This document shows positions 18,059 through 25,607 of a stretch of DNA of 64,000 nt, in pieces. The stretch spans positions 1-64,000 of the forward strand of contig NZ_JAHNZT010000021.1 of NCBI RefSeq assembly GCF_019039035.1. Direction: 5' to 3'. The DNA is from Citreicoccus inhibens. Its GTDB lineage: Bacteria > Myxococcota > Myxococcia > Myxococcales > Myxococcaceae. The number at the start of each line of letters is the position of its first letter. The first letter of the stretch is position 1. The notes beneath the pieces were generated by a model. The model was not told the DNA's origin. It was given only the letters and a program-made list of their open reading frames with translations, and did no database searches. The position numbers and the translations under genes were made by a program.

Positions 18059-20029
18059 ATGCGCTGTGTGAATCGACTCCTCGGTCTGGGCCTCGCGTCT
18101 GTGTTCCTCTCCGTCCCCGCGCTCGCGGCGGCACCGGCCGCGTGGGCGGAGAGCGCGATGGTGAAGGTGCGGTCTGGGGCCTCGGCGCAGGCTCGGTCCG
18201 AGCTGCGGCTGACCGCCGCGCGCAACGAGTTCGTCTCCTTCCAGGTGGCGCTGCACGGCGGCGACGCGGGCCTGCGAGGCGTGCGCGCGAGCCTGGCGTC
18301 GCTGGACGGCCCATCGCGCATCGCGGGCACGGACGTGACGCTCTACCGCGAGGCGTACGTCACCACGAAGCAGCCCTCGGTGAAGGGGGAGCCCGTGGGG
18401 GCGTGGCCGGATGGGCTGGTGCCGGACCGGGATGAGATTGCCGGCGAGGCGCGCAAGGCCTTCCCGTTCGACGTGCCCGCGGGCGAGGCGCGCGCGGTCT
18501 GGGTGGACGTGCGCGTGCCGGAGAACGCGCCCGCGGGGGACTACGTGGGCGAGGTGACGGTGACGGCGGATGGGGGCTTCACGTCGCGAGTCACCGTGCG
18601 GCTCGCGGTGGTGGACGCGGCCTTGCCGAGCACGCCCGCGCTGGCGTCGGCGTTTCTCTTGTGGCCGCCGCACGTGTGCAACGCGCACTTTGGCCGGACG
18701 GACTGCACGCCCGCGGAGCTGGAGCCGCTGCTGACCCGTTATCAGCGCATGGCGCTGGAGCACCGCATCACCCTGTCAGGGCCGTTCCCTCGGTCGCCGT
18801 GGGCGCCGGACTGGGCCGCCTTCGACGCGACGTGGGGGCCTTTCCTGGAGGGCACCGCGCCCACGCGACTGCCGGGCGCGAAGGCGACCACGCTGGAGTA
18901 TGTGGGCCCGCTCACGGCCTCCGCGCTGGCGGACTTCACCGCGCATGTGCGGGCGCGCGGCTGGCTGGACCGCGCCTATGCGCAGGTGGGGGATGAGCCT
19001 CCCTACGGCGCGAGCTTCGAGGACGTGCGCGCGCACGCGGAGTTGGTGCGTCAGTCCGCGCCGGGATTGAGGACGCTGCTGACGACGAACTCCGCCGAGC
19101 TGGCCAATCACTCGCTGGAGGACCTGGTGGACGTGGCGGTGCCGCTGGTGAACCACCTGGATGGCACCGAGGCTCCGTACGTAGGGGACCAGCGCGGCAC
19201 CTACGCGGGCTTCCTCGCGCGGCCGGGCCGGCAGGTGTGGGCGTATCAGAGTTGCATGAGCCACGGCTGTGCATATGGAACCAACGCGCCGGAGAACAAG
19301 CCGGGGGCCGGGTGGCCGTCGTACATGTTGGACCGCTCGGCGGCGAAGGCGCGGGCCATGGAGTGGGTGTCCTTCCTGGAGGGCGCCACGGGCGAGCTGT
19401 ACTACCAGACGGTGGGCATGCTCCCGACGGCGTGGACGGACCAGTACCGCTTCAACGGCAACGGGGACGGGACGCTCTTCTACCCGGGCACGGTGGCCGC
19501 CATTGGCGGGAGCACGGCTGTGCCGGTGGCCTCCATCCGCTTGAAGCTCATCCGCCAGGGTGTGCAGGACTACGAGTGGCTGACCGCGGTGAGCCGCGCG
19601 GGAGACCCGGCCTTCGCGCGCAAGGTGGCGCGTGAGCTGATTCCCGCGGCGTCGCGCGTGCCGGATGATGGCGCCGCGTTCGACGCCGCGCGCCTGCGCC
19701 TCATCCAGCGCTATCAGGAGCTGACAGGCGCGAGCACGCCCACGCCGCCCGCGACAGGGGATGCGAACTCGGGCGGGACGCCGACGCCGGTGACGCCGCC
19801 CGCGACGGGCGGAACCGCGTCCGGAGGTTCGACGCCGACGCCCGCGCCGACGGGGACGGTGCCCTCGGCCGCGGTGGATGCGCCCTCGGGCGGATGCAGC
19901 GCGGGCGGTGGCGGTGGCACGGCGATGCTGGCGGGCCTCCTCGTGCTCGGAGCCTGGTGGAGCCGAGGTGCTCGGCGCGCGCGGGTGCGTGTCCCGGTGC
20001 GGATGTCCCCTCGGCGTCGTCGGGGGTGA
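18059..20029 (+). CDS. DUF4091 (glycoside-hydrolase-like) protein with MYXO-CTERM tail
   Basis: 656 residues from ATG 18059, where a signal peptide begins (MRCVNRLLGLGLASVFLSVP, cleavage near ALA-AAP). The open frame extends upstream but overlaps the previous gene. An N-terminal Ig-like region (RNEFVSFQVALHGGDAG) is followed by a barrel-like domain of the DUF4091 type related to GH123-like glycosidases (WPPHVCNAHF, YAQVGDEPPYG, VWAYQSCMSHG, QGVQDYEWL). A Thr/Pro/Gly spacer leads to a C-terminal tripartite MYXO-CTERM signal: GGCSAGGGGG, a hydrophobic helix, then an Arg-rich cluster. This tail marks sorting to the outer surface in myxobacteria. Substrate unknown. Confidence 0.88.
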   Translation: MRCVNRLLGLGLASVFLSVPALAAAPAAWAESAMVKVRSGASAQARSELRLTAARNEFVSFQVALHGGDAGLRGVRASLASLDGPSRIAGTDVTLYREAYVTTKQPSVKGEPVGAWPDGLVPDRDEIAGEARKAFPFDVPAGEARAVWVDVRVPENAPAGDYVGEVTVTADGGFTSRVTVRLAVVDAALPSTPALASAFLLWPPHVCNAHFGRTDCTPAELEPLLTRYQRMALEHRITLSGPFPRSPWAPDWAAFDATWGPFLEGTAPTRLPGAKATTLEYVGPLTASALADFTAHVRARGWLDRAYAQVGDEPPYGASFEDVRAHAELVRQSAPGLRTLLTTNSAELANHSLEDLVDVAVPLVNHLDGTEAPYVGDQRGTYAGFLARPGRQVWAYQSCMSHGCAYGTNAPENKPGAGWPSYMLDRSAAKARAMEWVSFLEGATGELYYQTVGMLPTAWTDQYRFNGNGDGTLFYPGTVAAIGGSTAVPVASIRLKLIRQGVQDYEWLTAVSRAGDPAFARKVARELIPAASRVPDDGAAFDAARLRLIQRYQELTGASTPTPPATGDANSGGTPTPVTPPATGGTASGGSTPTPAPTGTVPSAAVDAPSGGCSAGGGGGTAMLAGLLVLGAWWSRGARRARVRVPVRMSPRRRRG

Positions 20030-20249
20030 CGCGGCATGACGGGCGCGAGGTGTTCCCTGTCGCGCTCGGTCGTTCACCTCGCCATGGGCGGCAGCGGGAG
20101 GGACTCGTCGATATTCCCCCGAGGGCGTCGCAGGCGGCTGGGCATGAAGGGCGCCATGCCCTCATGTCGGCCTGGGTGCAAGCGAGCGGGGAGTCGAGCA
20201 CGAAAGCCTCTGCGTGTCCGTGAGGGCGGTGCGCTCGCGGTGGGCGTGA

Positions 20250-20255
20250 TAGAGG
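20250..20255 (+). promoter_or_regulatory. -10-like element, leaderless type
   Basis: TAGAGG ends 7 nt before ATG 20263, and no Shine-Dalgarno is present. This geometry would place the transcription start at or next to the start codon. Confidence 0.4.
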
Positions 20256-20262
20256 CGCGCTC

Positions 20263-20787
20263 ATGGACCCTCATGTGCTGGACAAGGTGGTCATCCGCGA
20301 GGCTCGCCCCGAGGACGACGGCGTGGTGGGCGAGATGCTCGTCGAGGCCTTCATCACGCAGTACGCGAAGAAGCTCCCCGAGATTGTCTACACCGACGAG
20401 CGCAAGCGCGAGCTGCGCGACGTGGCCGCGCGCCGGAAGGTGGCGACGTTGCTCGTGGCCGAGAAGGACGGTGAGGTCATCGGCACGGTGGCCCTCTTCC
20501 CGCCCGGTGCGCCGGGCTCCGAGGCGTGGCTGCCCCGTTGCGCGGACCTGCGCGGCCTGGCCACCGCCGTGCGATTCCATGGCACCGGGTTGGCCAAGCC
20601 GCTGCTGGACGCGGCCGAGGCGCTCGCGCGCTCGTGGAACGTGGACGCCATCTGCCTTCACGTGCGCAAGGGCGCGGACGGCGTGGCCCGCATGTACATG
20701 CGCCGCGGCTTCGTGCGGGAGCCGGTGGGCGACATGGTGCTGCCGTCCGTGACGCTCGAGGCGTATCGCCTGTCCTTCAAGGGTTGA
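20263..20787 (+). CDS. GNAT-family N-acetyltransferase
   Basis: 174 residues. The GNAT fold is read from VVIREARPEDDGVVGEML at the N-terminus, ATLLVAEKDGEVIGTVALF as strands 2-4, and LRGLATAVRFHGTGLAKPLLDAAEALAR as the acetyl-CoA pyrophosphate loop region. In that loop the usual Q/RxxGxG/A appears as RFHGTGLA. AICLHVRKGADGVARMYMRRGFVRE completes the fold with the typical Y/M-RRGF motif. The acceptor substrate is not predictable. The gene seems to be leaderless and is followed by a strong hairpin, so it is probably monocistronic. Confidence 0.87.
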   Translation: MDPHVLDKVVIREARPEDDGVVGEMLVEAFITQYAKKLPEIVYTDERKRELRDVAARRKVATLLVAEKDGEVIGTVALFPPGAPGSEAWLPRCADLRGLATAVRFHGTGLAKPLLDAAEALARSWNVDAICLHVRKGADGVARMYMRRGFVREPVGDMVLPSVTLEAYRLSFKG

Positions 20788-20805
20788 GCCCCGCGGTCGG
20801 GATAC

Positions 20806-20837
20806 CTCCCCCCAGGTACAGACGGCGCCTGGGGGAG
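20806..20837 (+). terminator. Hairpin terminator after GNAT gene
   Basis: CTCCCCCCAGG and CCTGGGGGAG form a 10-bp stem with one bulged C and an 11-nt loop, 18 nt after the GNAT stop codon. It is positioned as a factor-independent or hairpin-assisted terminator. Confidence 0.55.
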
Positions 20838-20919
20838 TCGAGAACATGAAGGCATGCCCAGCAATGAGCGCCCGCAGGCCTTCATGTCCAACTCAGCCAC
20901 CCGCGCAGGAGCCGTCCCC

Positions 20920-21153
20920 ATGTATGAGTATCACGTCGATGCGTTCGTCCCGCCCGCGCCCGGCTGTGGCGCCCAAGAGGGGGGCTGGAGCCCCAAGCGG
21001 TGCGGGGACTTCGCCAGGTTCCTCAATGGCTATGCCGCGCAGGGCTGGAAGCTGCACTCCAGCGAATACCGCGCGGTGACGTCGACGAAGGGGTGTGGCA
21101 CCGCGACGGGCTCGTGGCTCGTCTGTGTCTTCGAGCGAGCCGTGGCGGGATGA
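20920..21153 (+). CDS. Small DUF4177-like protein
   Basis: 77 residues from ATG 20920, chosen because AGGAG lies 8 nt upstream and because family members begin directly with MYEY. The frame could extend to 20854. The pattern MYEYHVDAF ... FARFLNGYAAQGWKLHS ... GSWLVCVFER matches small DUF4177-type proteins, with a conserved Gly-Trp after the helix and an alternating beta sheet. Four cysteines (GCGAQ, RCGD, GCGT, VCVF) are unusual and could bind metal. The stop overlaps the start of the yidD-like gene (ATGA), so translation is coupled. Confidence 0.75.
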   Translation: MYEYHVDAFVPPAPGCGAQEGGWSPKRCGDFARFLNGYAAQGWKLHSSEYRAVTSTKGCGTATGSWLVCVFERAVAG

Positions 21154-21509
21154 GCCAGGACCCCGCCTCCTCCCGAGCCGAGCCACCGCCCTGGGAAGAC
21201 ATTCCCTGCTCCGCCCGGGCCCTGTCGTCTCGCCGCTCGCCGCAAGCGCCCGTGTCCACGCGACCCGCCGCCGCGCTCCTGCCGTGGTGGCTCAATCCCT
21301 TGTGCCTGTTCGCGATGGCCTGCGTGCTCATGTACCGCCGCGCCGTGCCGCATGCGTGGAAGCGCCGGTGCATCTACACGCCCACCTGCTCGATGTATGG
21401 CCTTCAAGCCCTGCGCATGTATGGCTTCTGGCGCGGCGCCTGGCGGACCTGGGCGCGCATCCAGCGCTGCAACGACACCCTGTTCCAGGGCGGTGTCGAT
21501 GCGCCGTGA
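21150..21509 (+). CDS. yidD: YidD-like membrane protein insertion efficiency factor
   Basis: 119 residues from ATG 21150, overlapping the previous stop by 4 nt. The C-terminal 70 residues carry the YidD signature: RRCIYTPTCSMYGLQALRMY followed by GFWRGAWRTWARIQRCND, with the conserved Cys-x-PTCS-x-Y and RCN elements. YidD sits at the inner membrane and aids YidC-dependent insertion. It is normally encoded between rnpA and yidC near the origin, which are absent here. It also has an N-terminal extension of about 45 polar residues, so this may be a relocated or second copy. YidD function is inferred from family only. Confidence 0.85.
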   Translation: MSQDPASSRAEPPPWEDIPCSARALSSRRSPQAPVSTRPAAALLPWWLNPLCLFAMACVLMYRRAVPHAWKRRCIYTPTCSMYGLQALRMYGFWRGAWRTWARIQRCNDTLFQGGVDAP

Positions 21510-21532
21510 GCGCGCCCACTGTCCGACTCGAC

Positions 21533-23173
21533 TCAGCGGCGCACGGGCAGGGCGAACGCGAGCTGGAAGCGCGTCCCCGCGTGCTCGGGCGGGACGGTGG
21601 CGGTGACCTGGATGGCGCGGCCGTCGCCCGTGGTGACGAGCTCGCCCCGGAGCTGACCCAACTCCGTGGCGCCGCGGAAGAGGAACACCTCGGCGGCCTG
21701 CGCGAAGATGGCGGAGACGTCCTCGCCGCTGGAGCCCGCGGGGAGCTGGTCGCGGACCCACTGCGCGAAGCGGACGATGCGCCCCGTGAGGAGCTGCGCG
21801 GGCAGCGGCACCGTGTAGCCCCCGCCGAACACCGTGGGCGCGGTGGCCAGCAGCACCGCGTCCGCGTTGCGCCCGCTGCCCAGGCCCAGGATGCCGCGCT
21901 CCTCCAGGCGCGCCTGCGCGCGGATGGGCAGCATGACCTCGGTGGGGATGAGCGTCCCCTTGTCGCGCCCCGCGGGCACCTCCCACGTGGTGGGCGCGCG
22001 CACGCCGCCGGGCTGCCCCAGGATGCGCGCGAAGGAGCCGGTGTCTCGGAAGCTCGCCGCCAGCAGCGAGGCCACCGCGAAGGCGGGGCTGGCGAACGCG
22101 ACCCGCTTGAGTGTGCCCTTGCTCTCGCTGCCCACCACCGGGCGGTTGAGCGCGACGCACAGCCAGCGTCCGGACTCGTCCTGGCGCAGCTCCGGCCAGG
22201 ACTCGGGCACCTCGTCGCGGGCCTCCTCCAACCCCGTGGTCAGCTCCGCCACGGGCAGGCCGAGCAGGCTCGGCGACACGGCCACCACCATGGGCACCTG
22301 CGCGTGCTCGCCCAGCAGAGCCATTCGCCCCAGCCGCGCGGCGTCATCGCAGGTGTCCGTGACGAAACACGCGTCGGGGCGCTCGAAGGGCTCGGCCGCG
22401 AGCGCTGCCTCCAGTGCCTCCGTCAAGTCACCGGCCCCCACGTCGAGCACCTCCACCGCCATGCCCGCGTCGGGCGGGCACTGGTCCAGGAGCCACTTGA
22501 GCCCGCGCCACGCGGACTCCATGCGCGCCACGGGCTCGGCGGCCAGCAGGTCCTTCGCGGTGAGGAGCACTGCCTCCTCGACGACGTCTCGCGCGGACTT
22601 CACCGCGGCCGACGACGACGTCGCGCTCGAGGCCGAGCCCTTGGGCTGGATGGCGCGCAGGAAGGCATCCACCGCGCGCGACGCGGCGGCGGGGCGATGC
22701 GGCTCGCCGGGGTTCAGCAGCGTCTCCACCAGCTCCGCGCCGGACGTGGTGGCGGGGCCCGTCGCGGGCGTCGGGTCCGGTGTCGTGCCCCGCAGCGCGG
22801 CGGCGACCGCCTCGGAGAGCCGGCCCGCGCCCACGATGGAGGCCACCCGCTCCGCGCCCGCCTCGGGGGACAGGCCCGCGCGGGACAGCTCGTCACGCAG
22901 GCCCTGGAGCGCGCGCAGCTCGGGCACCGCCGCGATGACCTCCGCGAGTTGGAAGGCGCGCAGCTTGTCGAAGGACAGCGTCACGGTGCGCGTGTCCTGC
23001 GCGCCCAGGCGGTCCACCACGGTGGCGCGCAGGCCGGACGCGGCGCGGCTCAGCTCGGTGGGGAAGGACTCGGAGGTGAGGTGGAAGCGCCGCCCCGTGG
23101 CGGGAGACGCGAACGCCCCCGCGACCAGCCACCGCACCCGCGCGTTCTCTGCACTCGCTCCGCTCTGACTCAT
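21533..23173 (-). CDS. TssB-TssC-like fused type VI sheath protein
   Basis: 546 residues from ATG 23173, with GGGGGAG 6 nt upstream. Residues 1 to about 110 resemble TssB/VipA (a strand-rich start, ESFPTELSRAASGLRA, then LSFDKLRAFQLAEVIAAVP and LRALQGLRDEL). A Pro/Ser/Ala linker leads into a TssC/VipB-like part: AVDAFLRAIQ, RMESAWRGLKWLLDQC, VEVLDVGAGDLTEALEAAL, HAQVPMVVAVSPSLLGL and WPELRQDESGRWLCVALNRP, all in TssC order. TssB and TssC are usually separate proteins of about 160 and 490 residues, so this is a compact fusion. No other tss gene is nearby. It may build a sheath-like or regulatory structure. Confidence 0.7.
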   Translation of the reverse strand: MSQSGASAENARVRWLVAGAFASPATGRRFHLTSESFPTELSRAASGLRATVVDRLGAQDTRTVTLSFDKLRAFQLAEVIAAVPELRALQGLRDELSRAGLSPEAGAERVASIVGAGRLSEAVAAALRGTTPDPTPATGPATTSGAELVETLLNPGEPHRPAAASRAVDAFLRAIQPKGSASSATSSSAAVKSARDVVEEAVLLTAKDLLAAEPVARMESAWRGLKWLLDQCPPDAGMAVEVLDVGAGDLTEALEAALAAEPFERPDACFVTDTCDDAARLGRMALLGEHAQVPMVVAVSPSLLGLPVAELTTGLEEARDEVPESWPELRQDESGRWLCVALNRPVVGSESKGTLKRVAFASPAFAVASLLAASFRDTGSFARILGQPGGVRAPTTWEVPAGRDKGTLIPTEVMLPIRAQARLEERGILGLGSGRNADAVLLATAPTVFGGGYTVPLPAQLLTGRIVRFAQWVRDQLPAGSSGEDVSAIFAQAAEVFLFRGATELGQLRGELVTTGDGRAIQVTATVPPEHAGTRFQLAFALPVRR

Positions 23174-23349
23174 CTCGGCTCCCCCCAACTGGAATAGGTG
23201 CCTCACGTTACCCCGAGCCAGAGACCTGCGTCGTCCGTGGGTGCAGGATTCCTTGGGAGGTGTGAATCCGAGAAAAGCCAAGGAGGCCCCGGACGGCCTC
23301 TCTTGCGACACTTCCGGGTGGGAAAGGTGCGCAGGGGATGCGGCCCCGG

Positions 23350-23355
23350 TAGCCT
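23350..23355 (+). promoter_or_regulatory. -10-like element, leaderless type
   Basis: TAGCCT ends 9 nt before ATG 23365. The spacing is compatible with a transcript that starts at or 1-3 nt ahead of the start codon. Confidence 0.4.
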
Positions 23356-23364
23356 GGAAAGACC

Positions 23365-23805
23365 ATGTCCATCCGCAAGGACTTCATCGAGCGCACCCTG
23401 GAGCAGTTCGTCGAGGCGCTCACCCGCCTCATCAAAGCCCGGCGGGAGCACCGGTTCAGTGACTCGCTCAAGGCCATCCGCGAGACGTCGCTGTCCACGC
23501 TGGGCATGGAGTACAGCACGCTCCTCATGGCGGACGCCGAGTCCACCTCACGGCTCCTGGGGACGCCCACGCGCGTGAAGATGCTCGCGATGCTCGTGCG
23601 CGAGGACGGCGAGCTGATGAAGGCGCAGGGCGACCCGCTCACCGCCGACTCGCGCTTCCTGCTGTCGCTGGAGCTGTACCTGGAGGCGATGACGCTCGGC
23701 CTCAATCCAGACACCGCGGACGCCACGGCCATCGCCGAGCTGCGTGTCATCGTGGACACCGCATCGCTCTCCGAGCGTCATCAGCGCATGCTCGTCCTCG
23801 CGTGA
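23365..23805 (+). CDS. Small helical protein of unknown function (DUF6483-like?)
   Basis: 146 residues, all-helical by composition, with no signal peptide or membrane segment. The N-terminus SIRKDFIERTLEQFVEALTR and the following basic helix resemble DUF6483-type small helical proteins, and the second half (RFLLSLELYLEAMTLGLNPD) looks TPR-like. It is divergent from the sheath-fusion gene with a 191-bp shared region. I do not know its function. Translation probably starts from a leaderless mRNA. Confidence 0.65.
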   Translation: MSIRKDFIERTLEQFVEALTRLIKARREHRFSDSLKAIRETSLSTLGMEYSTLLMADAESTSRLLGTPTRVKMLAMLVREDGELMKAQGDPLTADSRFLLSLELYLEAMTLGLNPDTADATAIAELRVIVDTASLSERHQRMLVLA

Positions 23806-24010
23806 TGCCGCCGCGCGGCAAGCCGGCAACGCAACGCATGCGTCGCATGGCCCCCTCGTCGCTTCGGCGTGGATGACGCGCCGCGCCTCTCGGAAGCCCC
23901 TCCCGCGAGGTCGTCTTTCCGACACCGGCCGACCCACGGCACACAGCGTTAGGCCCATTCGCTGACATCGCGTCCTTGGCCTGAGTTGCGGTGCTGTCCG
24001 TGAACTCGAC

Positions 24011-24016
24011 TACGAT
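24011..24016 (+). promoter_or_regulatory. Possible promoter of the URC cluster
   Basis: TACGAT with TTGCGG at 23986-23991 (19-bp spacer) lies about 40 nt upstream of the GTG start of the first gene. It is a weak match, given only because it is the sole candidate in the 250-bp region 23806-24055, where nothing else is recognised. Confidence 0.3.
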
Positions 24017-24055
24017 GAATCGCACATCGTCACGCAACACCAGGGGGGTGCGCGC

Positions 24056-25540
24056 GTGTCCTTCGTCGAGTTTCCCGAGAGCATCATCACCTGTCGCAAC
24101 CTGGTGGGAGGCGAGTGGCTGGAGCCGGTGGGCGCCATGTCGCTGGAGGTCCGCAGTCCCTATACGGGCGCCCTGATTGGCCGGGTGCCGCTGACCTCCG
24201 CGAGCGGCGTCGCGCAGGCGGTGGAGGCCGCGAAGCCCGGCGCGGCGCAGTGGCGGGCCACGTCGCTGCGCGAGCGCACCCAGCACCTCTTGCGCTTCCG
24301 CGCGCTGCTGGAGGCCCAGGCGGGTCGGCTGGCGCACCTGGCCGCGGCCGAGGCGGGCAAGACGGTGGCCGAGGCCCGCGCCGGAATCCTCAAGGGCCTG
24401 GAGGTATGTGATTTCGCGCTGTCGTTGCAGAACCTGGACAGCGGTGGGCACATGGAGGTCAGCCGGGGCGTCACGTGTGAGTTTCGCCGTGAGCCGTTGG
24501 GCATCGTGGCGGGCGTCACGCCTTTCAACTTCCCCGCCATGGTCCCGATGTGGCTGTTCCCCATCGCGGTGACGTTGGGCAATGCCTTCATCCTCAAGCC
24601 CTCGGAGAAGGTGCCGCTGACGGCGTGCGCGCTGGGCGAGTTGATGGTGGAGGCGGGCTATCCCGCGGGCGTGTTCTCCGTGGTGCACGGCGGACGCGAG
24701 GCGGTGGATGCGCTGGTGGTGCATCCGGACGTGCAGGCGCTGGCCTTCGTGGGCTCGTCCTCGGTGGCGCGGCACCTGTACTCAGAAGGGGGCAAGCGGG
24801 GGAAGCGCGTGCTCGCGTTGGGCAGCGCGAAGAACCACCTCATCGTCGTGCCGGACGCGGATCCATCACTGACGCCGCAGGCGGTGGTGGACTCGTTCAC
24901 GGGCTGCGCCGGGCAGCGGTGCATGGCGGCGAGCGTGCTGCTCGCGGTGGGGGAGGTGCAGCCGCTGGTGGACGACATCGTCCAGCGCGCGGCGCGGTTG
25001 GAGCTGGGGCCGGGCATGGGCGCGCTCATCGACCGGGGCGCGGTGGACCGCTTGGAGACGGCCATCGCGCGGGCCAGGGAAGAGGGCGCGCGCGTGCTGT
25101 TGGACGGGCGAGGCAGGCGCCCCGCGGGTGAGGCCTGGGCGGGGGGCAACTGGCTGGGGCCCACGATCCTGGATGGGGTGTCGCCGGAGATGGAGGCCGC
25201 GCGGCGCGAGCTGTTCGGGCCGGTGCTGTCCATCATCCGCGTGCCCACGCTGTCCGCGGCGTTGGCCGTGGAGAACGCGTCTCCCTATGGGAACGCGGCG
25301 TCTGTCTTCACCACCAACGGCGCGGTGGCGCAGGCGGTGGTGGAGGGCGCGCGCGCGGGCATGGTGGGCGTGAACGTGGGCGTGCCGGTGCCGCGCGAGC
25401 CGTTCTCCTTTGGCGGCACGGGCGACTCGAAGTTCGGCCACGGCGACGTCACCGGACCCTCCAGCCTCGACTTCTGGACCCAGCTCAAGAAGGTGACGCG
25501 CAAGTGGACCGCGCGCACCGACGGCTCGTGGATGAGCTGA
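24056..25540 (+). CDS. mmsA: CoA-acylating methylmalonate/malonate-semialdehyde dehydrogenase
   Basis: 494 residues from GTG 24056 after GGGGGTG. The aldehyde dehydrogenase fold is complete. NAD-site text is GIVAGVTPFNFPAMVPMW, the catalytic Cys lies in GCAGQRCMAAS, and LGSAKNHLIVVPDAD replaces the usual catalytic-Glu loop, as is characteristic of MmsA. MmsA enzymes convert (methyl)malonate semialdehyde to propionyl- or acetyl-CoA. The position at the head of a URC uracil-degradation cluster, where malonate semialdehyde is an expected product, suggests acetyl-CoA formation here rather than valine breakdown. The 67-bp gap to the next gene supports a common operon. Confidence 0.88.
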   Translation: MSFVEFPESIITCRNLVGGEWLEPVGAMSLEVRSPYTGALIGRVPLTSASGVAQAVEAAKPGAAQWRATSLRERTQHLLRFRALLEAQAGRLAHLAAAEAGKTVAEARAGILKGLEVCDFALSLQNLDSGGHMEVSRGVTCEFRREPLGIVAGVTPFNFPAMVPMWLFPIAVTLGNAFILKPSEKVPLTACALGELMVEAGYPAGVFSVVHGGREAVDALVVHPDVQALAFVGSSSVARHLYSEGGKRGKRVLALGSAKNHLIVVPDADPSLTPQAVVDSFTGCAGQRCMAASVLLAVGEVQPLVDDIVQRAARLELGPGMGALIDRGAVDRLETAIARAREEGARVLLDGRGRRPAGEAWAGGNWLGPTILDGVSPEMEAARRELFGPVLSIIRVPTLSAALAVENASPYGNAASVFTTNGAVAQAVVEGARAGMVGVNVGVPVPREPFSFGGTGDSKFGHGDVTGPSSLDFWTQLKKVTRKWTARTDGSWMS

Positions 25541-25607
25541 CGCCGTCGCCTCCTCGTCGCGCTTCCTCGCACATTCGTGTCCCGCGCCCGAGAAGGAGGG
25601 CGCACCC

